Source: Collinsella aerofaciens
GTDB lineage: Bacteria; Actinomycetota; Coriobacteriia; Coriobacteriales; Coriobacteriaceae
NCBI RefSeq assembly: GCF_902364945.1
Contig: NZ_CABJFS010000005.1
Coordinates: forward strand, 1-64,000
DNA: 64,000 nt
Direction: 5' to 3'
The notes under the pieces are model-generated. The model made no database searches, was not told the DNA's origin, and saw nothing but the letters and a program-made list of their open reading frames with translations. The position numbers and the translations under genes are program-made. Each line of letters opens with the position of its first letter. Within the stretch, counting starts at the first letter, position 1. Below are positions 10,499-19,375 of the stretch, one piece after another.

Positions 10499-13090
10499 AT
10501 GACCGCGCACTATCAGCAGGTGCTCGAGGGTACATACGACAACCATGTGCTTCCGTTTTTGTGGATGAAGGGCGAGAGCCATAAGACCATTGCCGAGTAT
10601 CTGGAGAAGATCGCCGGCGCCGACATCCACGAGGTCTGTCTCGAAAGCCGCCCACACCCCGATTTTTGCGGCGAGGGCTGGTGGCGCGACTTGCGCTTTG
10701 TCATTGACGAGTGCAAGCAGCTGGGCCTTAAGCTCTGGATCTTGGACGACGCGCACTTCCCCACGGGCTTTGCCAACGGCGCCGTCAAGGAGGCCGTGCC
10801 CGAGCTCCGCAAGATCGTGCTCACGCACCGCACGTTCGACATCGTGGGCCCCACGTCCGCCGCGAGCATCGCGCTCGCCAACATGCTCGACAAAACGGAG
10901 CGCTTCTACGGCGTGACATTTATGCAGGACGGCAGCCCCGTCGACGTCGCTTACCGAGTAATCGACGATGCAGACGGCAACCCCAGCCGCCTGGTCTTCG
11001 ATGCACCTGCGGGCCTCACGCAGGCATGCGTGATGTTCACGAGCGGCAAGACCTCCTACAACGAGGACTACATCAATATGGTCGACCGCACCTCGGTGGC
11101 GCAGCTCATCGATGCTGTCTACGAGCCGCATTTTGAGCATCTGGGCGATGAGTTTGGCAAGACGATCCTGGGCTTTTTCTCCGATGAGCCCGGATTTGCC
11201 AACGAGAAGGGCACCACGGGCCCCGATGGCATCTCGGACACGCTCATCGGCAAGGCCACCGCGCCCCTACCCTGGTCGGCCGAGCTTGAGCGTCGCCTAC
11301 GCGCGGCACTGGGCGAGCGCTACCTGGCCGAGCTCCCGCACCTGTGGGACCGCGAGCCGGCCGGCGCGCACGTACGCCACGTCTATATGGACATCGCGAG
11401 CACCCTCTATAAGGAGTGCTTCTGCGACCAGCTCGGAGACTGGTGCCGCGCGCGCGGCGTGCAGTACATCGGCCACGTTATCGAGGACAAGGACTGCCAC
11501 GCGCGCCTGGGCGTGGGCGCCGGGCACTACTTCCGCGCCGTGGGCGGTCAGGACATGGCGGGCGTCGACATCGTGATCAACCAGCTGGTACCCGGCATGG
11601 ACCGCGGCCTTCACAGCTACGGACGCGGCGTGTGGGACCTCGAGTTCTATAACTACGTGCTGCCCAAGCTGGGCTCCTCGGCAGCACACCTCGATCCCAA
11701 AAAGCAGGGGCGCTGCATGGCCGAGGTCTTTGGCGCATTTGGATGGCACGAAGGCCTACGCGAGATGAAGTGGATCGCCGATCATTTTTTGGTGCGCGGC
11801 GTCAATTGGTTTGTGCCGCATGCCTTTAGCATGGCCGCCTTCCCCGACTGGGACTGCCCGCCGCATTTCTATGCGCATGGCCAAAACCCCCAGTTTGCAC
11901 ACTTTGGGCAGCTCATGAGCTACATGAACCGTACGGCGAGCCTGCTGAGCGGCGGGCGCGCAACGACCCCGGTGGCGCTTCTCTACCATGCGGACGCCGA
12001 GTGGACAGGCGAGGCGAACTTTATGCAGCATGCCGCCTCCGAGCTTATGCGCGCGCAGGTCGACTTTGACATCGTGCCGGCAGAGGCATTTGAGGACGCA
12101 GGGCGCTATGCCGTTGAAATTGCCGCAGACGGTAGCGGCTTTGGCGTGAACGGCCAGGCATACCGCTGCCTGGTGATGCCCGGAGCCGAGTTTGTCGGCG
12201 GAGCCGTGCTCGACTTTGCCGCGCGCGCCGCAGCCGCAGGTGTTGCCGTGTACGCGCTGGATGAGTTGCCGAGCAAGCGCTACGACGGTGATATTGCAGC
12301 CCGCGAGGGCTTTGCCTCCGTGGATGCAGCCGCGGTCGCCGGCATCAAGCTCCTGGCAACCGCCGAGCTCGCAGGCACGCTTGCCGACGCCGGTATGCAG
12401 ACCGTGGTTTGTGCCGAGCCCCAGCCCTGGCTGCGCGCACTGCGCTACGAGCGGGCGGGCGAGACCTATCTAATGCTCGTCAACGAGCATCCCAAGCAGG
12501 GTATCTCCACTCAGATTGCGCTTGCCGACGGCACACCCGTTGCAGGCGCGCGCCTCGACCTGCTCAACGGCACCGATCCCGCCGCCTTTGACGGCACGCT
12601 CGAGCTGGCTCCCTACGAGAGCTGCATCGTGGTCCTTGGGGCTACAGGTTCCGCCGGCGCGGCAACTGCTGGAGACGAAGCCACATGCGTCGACGGGCCC
12701 TGGGCGGTTGCCTTCTCTGCCCCTGGCACCGATGCCTTTGGCGAGTCTGTTGAGCTTGCAGACCTGCACGACCTTTCCTCGGCCGAGTTCCCCGGCAAGG
12801 CCGGCACATTCCGCTACCGGGCCTCCTTTGTCCTGGGCGAAGCGGCCACCCGCACCGTCATCGACCTTGGCGAGGTCTTTGAGACCGCAGCCGTCACCCT
12901 CGACGGCAAATCCCTCGGCACCCGCATCTGTCCGCCTTACCGCTTTGAGGCCGCCGCACTTTTAGCCGGCGAGCACGCGCTTACGATCGATATCATCAAC
13001 ACCCTCGACCACGCCGTCCCCGACATGTTCGGCATGACCGAGCCCTCCGATCCCAGCGGCCTCTTGGGGCCCGTACGCGTGCTCGGGTAA
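10499..13090 (+). CDS. Large intracellular glycoside hydrolase, GH106-like (alpha-L-rhamnosidase-like)
   Basis: 863 aa from the ATG at 10499, which has AAGGAGGATCC directly upstream; the open frame from 10040 overlaps the AraC gene and is not coding there. The N-terminal half is a TIM-barrel-type hydrolase (PFLWMKGESHKTIAEYLEKI, LKLWILDDAHFPTGFANG, ILGFFSDEPGFANEKG). A later region resembles the beta-sandwich, jelly-roll part of GH106 and GH2-like enzymes (FRYRASFVLGEAATRTVIDLGEVFETAAVTLDG, seen in shorter pieces). There is no signal peptide, so it acts on imported oligosaccharides. It is flanked by AraC and RpiR regulators. Family placement is by pattern recognition; rhamnose specificity is unproven. 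Confidence 0.7.
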   Translation: MTAHYQQVLEGTYDNHVLPFLWMKGESHKTIAEYLEKIAGADIHEVCLESRPHPDFCGEGWWRDLRFVIDECKQLGLKLWILDDAHFPTGFANGAVKEAVPELRKIVLTHRTFDIVGPTSAASIALANMLDKTERFYGVTFMQDGSPVDVAYRVIDDADGNPSRLVFDAPAGLTQACVMFTSGKTSYNEDYINMVDRTSVAQLIDAVYEPHFEHLGDEFGKTILGFFSDEPGFANEKGTTGPDGISDTLIGKATAPLPWSAELERRLRAALGERYLAELPHLWDREPAGAHVRHVYMDIASTLYKECFCDQLGDWCRARGVQYIGHVIEDKDCHARLGVGAGHYFRAVGGQDMAGVDIVINQLVPGMDRGLHSYGRGVWDLEFYNYVLPKLGSSAAHLDPKKQGRCMAEVFGAFGWHEGLREMKWIADHFLVRGVNWFVPHAFSMAAFPDWDCPPHFYAHGQNPQFAHFGQLMSYMNRTASLLSGGRATTPVALLYHADAEWTGEANFMQHAASELMRAQVDFDIVPAEAFEDAGRYAVEIAADGSGFGVNGQAYRCLVMPGAEFVGGAVLDFAARAAAAGVAVYALDELPSKRYDGDIAAREGFASVDAAAVAGIKLLATAELAGTLADAGMQTVVCAEPQPWLRALRYERAGETYLMLVNEHPKQGISTQIALADGTPVAGARLDLLNGTDPAAFDGTLELAPYESCIVVLGATGSAGAATAGDEATCVDGPWAVAFSAPGTDAFGESVELADLHDLSSAEFPGKAGTFRYRASFVLGEAATRTVIDLGEVFETAAVTLDGKSLGTRICPPYRFEAAALLAGEHALTIDIINTLDHAVPDMFGMTEPSDPSGLLGPVRVLG

Positions 13091-13256
13091 CGCCCCGGGC
13101 GCAAACGGCCCAACAAGGACAGCGCCCCTATGTTGAGCCCGCACAGCGTCGAGCGGTCCGTCGTTCATAGACCGGCGGACCAAAACTCCCAGCTAAGCCG
13201 AACGTTTTATTTATCGCTATGATTGGTTTATCGCGACGCAAACGCATAGGAGCCAT

Positions 13257-14111
13257 ATGGATATCAGGCGAAAGATCACGCAGGGCAAAAGCCTCACCCC
13301 CACCGAGCAACAACTTGGGCGAACGGCCCTCGCCATGGGCGAGGATGTGCGCGGGCTTTCCATTAAGGAATTTGCCGCGTGCGCCAACGTTTCGGTCGCG
13401 AGCGTGCACCGCTTTTGCAAAAAGCTCGGCCTCGAGGGATTCAAAGACCTCAAGGTCGAGCTCATCCGCCAGGCGACCGAGGCGGGCAACCGGCGCGACG
13501 TGGACATCAACTTTCCCTTCGATGCCACCTCCACCCCTGCGCAGGTGATGGAGCGCATGGAGGGGCTCTACCAGACCACCTTGGCCGAAACGCAGGAGCT
13601 GCTCGACCCTGCACAGCTCGACCACGCCGCCAAGCTCATCATGCGCGCCGGCACCGTGGACATCTACGCGGGCTCGCATAACCTGTATCCAGCGGGAATG
13701 TTCCGCGATCGCCTGCTTTCCGCCGGCAAAAGCGCGACGTGCCACGACAGCGTCGAGGCGCAGGTGCGCACGGCGCTCGCCTCGGGTCCCGACCATGTGG
13801 CAATCGTCATCTCCTACAGCGGCCTTGCCCCCAACCTCAAGGAGATCTTGCCGATCCTTAGCAGTCGACATGTCCCGGTCATCGTCATCGGCACGCCGTA
13901 CTGTGCCCGCATTCACCCCGGCTTTGCCGCCTATCTCACGGTAAGCGACCACGAGAGCATGACGCACCGCATCACGCAGTTCGCCAGCCATATCGCCGTG
14001 CAATACGTACTCGATTCGCTCTATAGCAGCTACTTTGCCAAAGATTACGCCCGCTGCTCCGAGTTCCTAGAGCGCTCGTTCCCCTACACCCGCCTGCCCG
14101 GACTCAAGTAG
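13257..14111 (+). CDS. MurR/RpiR-family transcriptional regulator
   Basis: 284 aa. The N-terminal RpiR helix-turn-helix (about residues 1-75) has RGLSIKEFAACANVSVASVH and RFCKKLGLEGFKDLK. The C-terminal SIS sugar-phosphate-binding domain (about 120-260) has TVDIYAGSHN, AIVISYSGLAPNLKEIL and VPVIVIG. Such regulators sense a phosphorylated sugar. It is 166 bp downstream of the GH106-like gene on the same strand and may respond to its product. AGGAG lies 5 nt before the ATG. Confidence 0.93.
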   Translation: MDIRRKITQGKSLTPTEQQLGRTALAMGEDVRGLSIKEFAACANVSVASVHRFCKKLGLEGFKDLKVELIRQATEAGNRRDVDINFPFDATSTPAQVMERMEGLYQTTLAETQELLDPAQLDHAAKLIMRAGTVDIYAGSHNLYPAGMFRDRLLSAGKSATCHDSVEAQVRTALASGPDHVAIVISYSGLAPNLKEILPILSSRHVPVIVIGTPYCARIHPGFAAYLTVSDHESMTHRITQFASHIAVQYVLDSLYSSYFAKDYARCSEFLERSFPYTRLPGLK

Positions 14112-14112
14112 C

Positions 14113-14208
14113 GACGAGTGTGGATTTTTGGACACTCAGATAACGAGCGTGGATAATCTCCCACTTTGAGCCCGCACACAGGCCAAACCCGAGAGATTAT
14201 CCACGCTC
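14113..14208. repeat. Palindromic repeat of the GGATAATCTCCC family, copy 1
   Basis: A hairpin at 14145-14208 pairs GAGCGTGGATAATCTC with GAGATTATCCACGCTC around a conserved loop (CCACTTTGAGCCCGCACACA). A leader GTGGATTTTTGGACACTC precedes it. Copies lie at 25822-25885 and 34722-34785, where the stem reads GAGAGTGG/CCACTCTC: the C-G pair here is T-A there, a compensating change. A leader fragment also occurs at 14980-15004. Confidence 0.8.
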
Positions 14209-14253
14209 ATTTTGGGTCCCCTGGGAACGCATGAGGAGGGCGGAAGACAGCCG

Positions 14254-14874
14254 TTATTTGCGAGGCGTCAGCGACGTAAAGAGTCCGTGTTGGTTGCAGT
14301 AAAGATATATCCTGCCGCGCCCGGTAATATGGAAGCGCGGCTGCACCGATTGCTCTGGATAGAGCTTCTTAAAGCAGATGCCGTCCATAGTCGCATATGC
14401 CACAAAGCTAATGTAGTGATCCTTGGTCATGGGATGATCGAGCGTGACGTACCAATCGTCCTCGATGCGCTCGATGGAAAAGGCGTGGTCCGCGTCCGGC
14501 TCTTCGGCCTCCTGGGGAAACATCGTGGAGCCACAGCAGCTAAAGCTGCCTTCTCCGAGCGCGTGCACAACGTTTCCGCAGATAGGGCAAACGTAAAAGA
14601 CGCCTTTGAGCATATTGCCTGCACGGTTGGCGTTGGCCCGAATGTCACCGGCCAAAAGCTCGGCCACGCTTATGCCGAGTCTCTGGGCCAAAGGCTCAAC
14701 GAGGGAAATGTCGGGAAGGCCGCGGCCGGATTCCCACTTGCTGACGGCTTTATCGGTCACGCCAAGGCTTTCCGCCAGGGCGCGCTGGGTGAGGCCGCGC
14801 TCTTCGCGCAGCTGCTTGATGGCATGCGCTGCCAAAAAAGTATGGGAGGCATTGGTTTGCCGTGTCTGGTTCAT
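14254..14874 (-). CDS. XRE-family HTH protein fused to a desulfoferrodoxin-like domain
   Basis: About 206 aa from the ATG at 14874; an ATG at 14931 is possible and neither has a strong ribosome site. Residues 10-75 form an XRE/Cro helix-turn-helix (AIKQLREERGLTQRALAESLG, VTDKAVSKWESGRGLPD). After a linker, a zinc-ribbon-like YVCPICGNVV...SCCG unit leads into a desulfoferrodoxin/neelaredoxin-like fold with DHPMTKDHYISFVAYA, a pattern close to the iron-binding His motif. It may be an iron- or oxygen-responsive regulator. It is a lone gene between repeats. The His set of a true superoxide reductase is not complete by eye. Confidence 0.8.
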   Translation of the reverse strand: MNQTRQTNASHTFLAAHAIKQLREERGLTQRALAESLGVTDKAVSKWESGRGLPDISLVEPLAQRLGISVAELLAGDIRANANRAGNMLKGVFYVCPICGNVVHALGEGSFSCCGSTMFPQEAEEPDADHAFSIERIEDDWYVTLDHPMTKDHYISFVAYATMDGICFKKLYPEQSVQPRFHITGRGRIYLYCNQHGLFTSLTPRK

Positions 14875-15094
14875 GGGCTGTCCAATCAAATTGAAGAAAT
14901 GGAGTGAACCGGTTCGACAGTCAGTATCCATTTGAAGGCCAGGCTCGACAACCTACGCTGCGTAGACATGCGCCAATCGAACGAGCGCGGATTTTTGGAC
15001 GCTCATCCTGAGTAGTCATTTAAGAACGTCCCCAACGACCACATCAGGAGTGTCCCCAGGTGCCGGCAGAAAAGGAACGTCCCCAAGTGCCACA
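14875..15094. repeat. Gene-free stretch with dispersed repeat modules
   Basis: Contains a fragment of the GGATTTTTGGAC leader (14980-15004), then GTAGTCATTTAAGAACGTCCCCAA (15012 on), GTGTCCCCAGGTGCCGGCAG and GGAACGTCCCCAAGTGCC. These match modules at 4446-4585. No open frame here is convincing. Confidence 0.65.
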
Positions 15095-15276
15095 TCCGGA
15101 GCAAGATGACGCCGCAGGCAGAGGACGGACAGCGAGCGCCGCCCAGGGCGAACAAGTTGGCATGAAAAAGGCAAGGCATAGACCTTCTGGTCATGCCTTG
15201 CCTTTTGAATGACAAATTGTCGCCCTGGGCAGCGCGCAGCGTCGAGCAGTTACGGCGTTTGGTAAAACGCCGTAAC
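15095..15276 (-). ncRNA. Structured 3'-UTR element, copy 2 (intact)
   Basis: On the minus strand it starts at the last base of the pyrE stop codon. Hairpin A (15249-15276) pairs GTTACGGCGTTT with AAACGCCGTAAC. The linker is TGCTCGACGCTGC. Stem B pairs 15220-15230 with 15141-15151. Hairpin C (15168-15204) pairs AAGGCAAGGCAT with ATGCCTTGCCTT, carries one bulged base and ends in the same GACC-AGAA-GGTC tip as copy 1. A tail ends in TCCGGA. Stems differ from copy 1 but stay paired; linkers and the tip are identical or nearly so. Candidate small RNA, processing or protein-binding element. Confidence 0.65.
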
Positions 15277-15956
15277 TAACGAACGCCGTACTGCTCGTAA
15301 TAGGCGTCGATAGCGGTCTTGAGCTCGTCGTCGATGACGACTTTGCCGTCGATCTCGTGGTTGTAGAGGGTCTCGACGACCTCGGCCATGGAGACGATGC
15401 TCGCGACGGGGAAACCGTACTTGGCCTCGATCTCCTTCTGCGCGGTGGTCACGCCACCCTTGCCGACCTCCATGCGGTTGAGGGACACGATGAGGCCCTT
15501 GATCTCGACATCGGCAGCAGCCTTGACCTTGGGATAGGTCTCGTCGATGGACTTACCGCTGGTAGTGACGTCCTCGACCATGACCACGCGGTCGCCGTCC
15601 TGGGGCTCGTAGCCCAGCAGGTTGCCCTTGTCGGCGCCGTGGTCCTTGGCCTCCTTGCGATCGCAGCAGTACTTGACCTCCTTGCCGTACAGCTCGTGGT
15701 AGGCAATTGCGGTCACGACGGCCAGGGGAATGCCCTTGTAGGCCGGCCCAAACAGCACGTCAAAGTCGTCGCCAAAGTTATCGTGAATGGCCTGGGCGTA
15801 ATACTCGCCCAGCTTCTTGAGCTGATAGCCCGTCACGTAAGCGCCGGCGTTCATAAAGAACGGGGACTGACGGCCGCTCTTGAGCGTAAAGCTGCCGAAC
15901 TTAAGGACGTCGGACTCAACCATAAACTTGATGAACTCTTGCTTGTAAGCCTCCAT
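15276..15956 (-). CDS. pyrE: Orotate phosphoribosyltransferase
   Basis: Pyrimidine synthesis: joins orotate and PRPP to give OMP. 226 aa from the ATG at 15956 (GAGAGGAGCCCGC upstream). The PRPP-binding motif VVMVEDVTTSGKS lies at 124-136. Other family features are FGSFTLKSGRQSPFFMNAG at 20-38 and the catalytic loop region DRKEAKDHGADKG at 99-111. It stands alone here, not in a pyr cluster. The stop codon touches structured element copy 2. Confidence 0.95.
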   Translation of the reverse strand: MEAYKQEFIKFMVESDVLKFGSFTLKSGRQSPFFMNAGAYVTGYQLKKLGEYYAQAIHDNFGDDFDVLFGPAYKGIPLAVVTAIAYHELYGKEVKYCCDRKEAKDHGADKGNLLGYEPQDGDRVVMVEDVTTSGKSIDETYPKVKAAADVEIKGLIVSLNRMEVGKGGVTTAQKEIEAKYGFPVASIVSMAEVVETLYNHEIDGKVVIDDELKTAIDAYYEQYGVR

Positions 15957-16391
15957 GCGGGCTCCTCTCGTAATCGCGTACGTGCCTTCCAGTTTAGCGC
16001 AGGCAGGGCGCGTTGCGGGCGCGCTTTGGGGCCTCGGCATTCTGTAAAGGCTTTGTCAGGGGCAATGGTTTTCCAAACATTGGGGTTGACACGGCAAACC
16101 CCCTCATCAAGAATACGGGCGGATTGTAACGGGTACGAGATACCCAAAGCGCGCCGCGCCCGGCCTTAAGGAGGTGTGCCATGGAAGGCAGTCATAGTCG
16201 AAAAACCTGCATGTCGCCCTCGGCACGCCGCGAGGATTCCGCGCGCGCATAAGCGCCAACAGCCGATCGTCAAAACCACCACAAAGGTGCCTGTCCCTTT
16301 GTGGTGGTTCGAAAGCATGACGTGAGCGACATCTAGGTTTTTTGAAGCACATACGACACGTACGCTAACTCCCTTCAACAAGGAGGACCCT
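15957..16391. other. Gene-free interval between pyrE and the MgtA-type ATPase
   Basis: Divergent promoter region. On the plus strand TTGACA (16085-16090) with 17 nt to AAGAAT is a weak promoter candidate. A palindrome lies at 16274-16309 (AACCACCACAAAGG facing CCTTTGTGGTGGTT, loop TGCCTGTC), a unit repeated at 36491-36543. I saw no recognisable Mg2+ riboswitch here. Confidence 0.55.
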
Positions 16392-19160
16392 ATGCTGATG
16401 CTCAAAACCGCCACGGTACTCGAAGCCATCTCCAAGCGCCGCCGCACGGCGCGCCCCGCCGCTCATACCGGCATGTCCAAGAACACCATATTCGCCGCCA
16501 CCCATAGCGCCGAGGATGCCCTCGTGCTGCTCGACGCCACAGCCGACGGCCTCACCGCCGAGCACGCCGCCGAGCGCCTGAGCGCCGTCGGCCCCAACAC
16601 CATCGAAGCGCCGACCAAGACGCTCGCCCGCCGCATCGCCGACGCGTTCGTCGATCCCTTCGCTGGCATCCTCGCCGCCCTCGCACTGGTCTCGCTCTAC
16701 ATCGACGTGCTCGCCGTGCCCGAGCTGCAGCGTGACCCCTCCACGGTCATCGTCATCGGCATCATGCTGCTGGTATCGGGCGGCATGAAGTTTATCCAGG
16801 AAGCCCGCAGCGGCAATGCGGCCGAGGCCCTTAAGGACCTGGTCTCCAGCACCTGCTGTGCCCTGCGCGACGGCGAGCGCGTCGAGATCTCCTTCGACGA
16901 GCTCGTCCCCGGCGATGTAATCCGCCTCTCTGCCGGCGACATGGTGCCGGCAGATGCCCGCATCATCACTGCGCGCGACCTGTTTGTGATCGAGTCCGCA
17001 CTCACCGGCGAGAGCGAGGCCGTCGAGAAGACCGCTGCCATCACCGTCGTCGAGGGTGCCGACGGCTCCGCGCTACCACTCTCTGCCTGCAAGAACATCG
17101 TCTTTACCGGCACCTCCGTGCAAAACGGCACCGCCATGGCGCTTGTCGTTGCCACCGGCTCGGACACCTACCTGGGCGGCATCGCCAAGATACTCAACGG
17201 GCGCGGCGAGAAGAGCGCGTTTGACCGCGGCGTCTCGAGCGTCTCCATGTTGCTCGTACGTCTCATGCTCGTTATGGCGCCGGCCGTCTTTGCCATCAAC
17301 GCCGCCACCAAGGGCAACGTCATCGACGCACTGCTGTTCGCCACGAGCGTGGCCGTGGGCATCACGCCGCAGATGCTTCCCGTCATCGTGACCACGAGCC
17401 TGTCGCAGGGCGCCAAGGACCTCGCCCGTCGTCAGGTTATCGTCAAGGAGCTGCCGGCAATCCAAAACCTCGGCGCGATGGACGTCCTGTGCTGCGACAA
17501 GACCGGCACCCTCACCGAAGACCGCATCGTGCTCGAGCGCTACCTCAACACCGACGGCAACGAGGACGCACGCGTGCTGCGCCATGCGTTTTTGAACAGC
17601 TTCTTCCAGACCGGCCTCAAAAACCTTATCGACCTGGCCGTTATCGACCGTGCCGACGTGACGTCCTCGACCGTCGTGCCCGATTCCACGCTGGGCCAGA
17701 GCCTGCGCGACCGCTACACCAAGGTCGACGAGGTTCCCTTCGATTTCTCGCGCCGTCGCCTGAGCGTAGTTGTCGCCGATGCCCAAGGCAAAACCCAGAT
17801 GGTCACCAAGGGAGCTGCCGAGGAAATGCTCGAGATCTGCTCCTTTGTCGAGGTCGATGGGGCCGCCCAGCCGCTCACCGAAGATAAGCTCGCCCAGATT
17901 CGCCAGCAGGTCGCTGGGCTCAATGCCGAGGGCCTGCGCGTGATTGCCGTGGCGCAGAAAACCAATCCACGCTGCGTGGGCGAGTTTGGCATTGCCGACG
18001 AATGCGACATGGTGTTGATGGGCTTTTTGGCCTTCCTCGATCCGCCCAAAGCAAGTGCCGCGGGCGCCGTCGCCACCCTCGAGGCCAAGGGCGTGGCGGT
18101 CAAGGTCCTGACCGGCGACAACGATCGCGTCGCCGCCACCGTCTGCGAGCAGATCGGTATCGACGCGAGCAATGTCTTGCTGGGCTCCGAGATCGATGCG
18201 CTCGATGACGCCGAGCTTGCCGAGCGCGCCGAGAAAACCCATCTGTTCGCCAAGCTCTCGCCGCTGCAGAAGGCGCGCCTAGTGCGCGTCATGCGCGAGC
18301 TGCCCGGCCACACCGTGGGCTTTATGGGCGATGGCATCAACGACGCCGCCGCCATGCGCGCGAGCGACTGCGGCATCTCGGTCGATTCGGCCGTCGACAT
18401 CGCCAAGGAATCCGCCGATATCATCTTGCTCCAGAAGGACCTGGGCGTGCTCGAGCGCGGCATCATCGAAGGCCGCCGCACCTACGGCAACCTGCTCAAG
18501 TACCTCAAGACCACGGTGAGCTCCAACTTTGGCAACGTGCTATCCGTGACCGTCGCGAGCCTGTTCTTGCCATTCTTGCCCATGAGCGCTCTGCAGTTGG
18601 TGCTGCTGTCGCTGGTCTACGAGATCGTGTGCATCGCGCTGCCGTGGGACACCGTCGATGACGCCTGGACTGCCCGTCCGCGCGCCTGGGATGCCGCGTC
18701 CATTAAGGGCTTTATGCTCGAGTTGGGTCCCGTGAGCTCACTGTTTGATATCGTGACTTTCGCCGCGCTCTTCTTTGTGGTGTGCCCCGCCGCCGTGGGC
18801 GCAAGCTGGGCAGAGCTTGCCGCTATAGGCGACGTCGCAGGCATGGCGGCCTTTACGGCGCTCTTCCAGAGCGGTTGGTTTGTCGAGTCCATGTGGTCGC
18901 AGACGCTCGTGGTCCACATGCTGCGCTCCCCGCGCCTGCCACGCCCGCGCGACCACGCCGCGCCCGCGCTGTGCCTCCTCACCGTGCTGGGCCTGGTGCT
19001 CGTCACCTGGCTACCGGCAAGCCCCATCGCCGATGCGCTGGGTCTCATGCCGCTGCCCACGAGCTTTTTCGCGCTGCTCATCGGCATCGTCACCGCCTAC
19101 ATCGCGCTCACCCAGCTGGCAAAGCGCCGCTACATCGCCCGCCACGGCGAGCTGCTGTAG
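16392..19160 (+). CDS. mgtA: Magnesium-translocating P-type ATPase (MgtA/MgtB type)
   Basis: 922 aa P3B-type ATPase importing Mg2+ across the cell membrane. The start at 16392 has AAGGAGGACCCT before it. In order: cation-ATPase N-domain (ATHSAEDALVLLDATADGLT, residues 37-56), actuator motif LTGESEAVEK (near 205), phosphorylation site DKTGTLTED (Asp369), nucleotide-binding KGAAEEML, hinge TGDN and GDGINDAAAMR (646 on), then six C-terminal membrane helices. The specific P3B features SNFGNVLSV and YEIVCIALPWD in the C-terminal membrane part support magnesium. It is a single gene. The window has three other Mg-linked genes near 53-61 kb. Confidence 0.93.
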   Translation: MLMLKTATVLEAISKRRRTARPAAHTGMSKNTIFAATHSAEDALVLLDATADGLTAEHAAERLSAVGPNTIEAPTKTLARRIADAFVDPFAGILAALALVSLYIDVLAVPELQRDPSTVIVIGIMLLVSGGMKFIQEARSGNAAEALKDLVSSTCCALRDGERVEISFDELVPGDVIRLSAGDMVPADARIITARDLFVIESALTGESEAVEKTAAITVVEGADGSALPLSACKNIVFTGTSVQNGTAMALVVATGSDTYLGGIAKILNGRGEKSAFDRGVSSVSMLLVRLMLVMAPAVFAINAATKGNVIDALLFATSVAVGITPQMLPVIVTTSLSQGAKDLARRQVIVKELPAIQNLGAMDVLCCDKTGTLTEDRIVLERYLNTDGNEDARVLRHAFLNSFFQTGLKNLIDLAVIDRADVTSSTVVPDSTLGQSLRDRYTKVDEVPFDFSRRRLSVVVADAQGKTQMVTKGAAEEMLEICSFVEVDGAAQPLTEDKLAQIRQQVAGLNAEGLRVIAVAQKTNPRCVGEFGIADECDMVLMGFLAFLDPPKASAAGAVATLEAKGVAVKVLTGDNDRVAATVCEQIGIDASNVLLGSEIDALDDAELAERAEKTHLFAKLSPLQKARLVRVMRELPGHTVGFMGDGINDAAAMRASDCGISVDSAVDIAKESADIILLQKDLGVLERGIIEGRRTYGNLLKYLKTTVSSNFGNVLSVTVASLFLPFLPMSALQLVLLSLVYEIVCIALPWDTVDDAWTARPRAWDAASIKGFMLELGPVSSLFDIVTFAALFFVVCPAAVGASWAELAAIGDVAGMAAFTALFQSGWFVESMWSQTLVVHMLRSPRLPRPRDHAAPALCLLTVLGLVLVTWLPASPIADALGLMPLPTSFFALLIGIVTAYIALTQLAKRRYIARHGELL

Positions 19161-19247
19161 CAAGCAGGCGGAAAACACCCTGTCAGCTGCCGTTGCCACT
19201 GCCACAGCTGCCAACGCCTCTGCCGCTGCCGCAGCCTATCCCCTCAG

Positions 19248-19316
19248 CAGTTGCGGTGAAATAGTTCCTGCTTAAAGTCCCGCGACTTTGATTTAGGGGC
19301 TATTCCACCGCAACTT
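19248..19316. repeat. Long imperfect palindrome after mgtA
   Basis: AGTTGCGGTGAAATAGTTCCT faces AGGGGCTATTCCACCGCAACT across a 27-nt centre that itself holds AAAGTCCCGCGACTTT. There is no T-tract; it may serve as a convergent-gene barrier or be a dispersed palindrome. Confidence 0.65.
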
Positions 19317-19375
19317 AGTAAGAGACTGGGTTGTTTGGCAACCGAGCGAAGCCCGGGTAGCGGACGAGACGGACG

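Noticed and set aside
15095..15276. T-box, raiA or simple terminator for the structured element
   Set aside because: No T-box sequence (TGGNACCGCG), too short and unlike raiA, and no T-tract after any hairpin.
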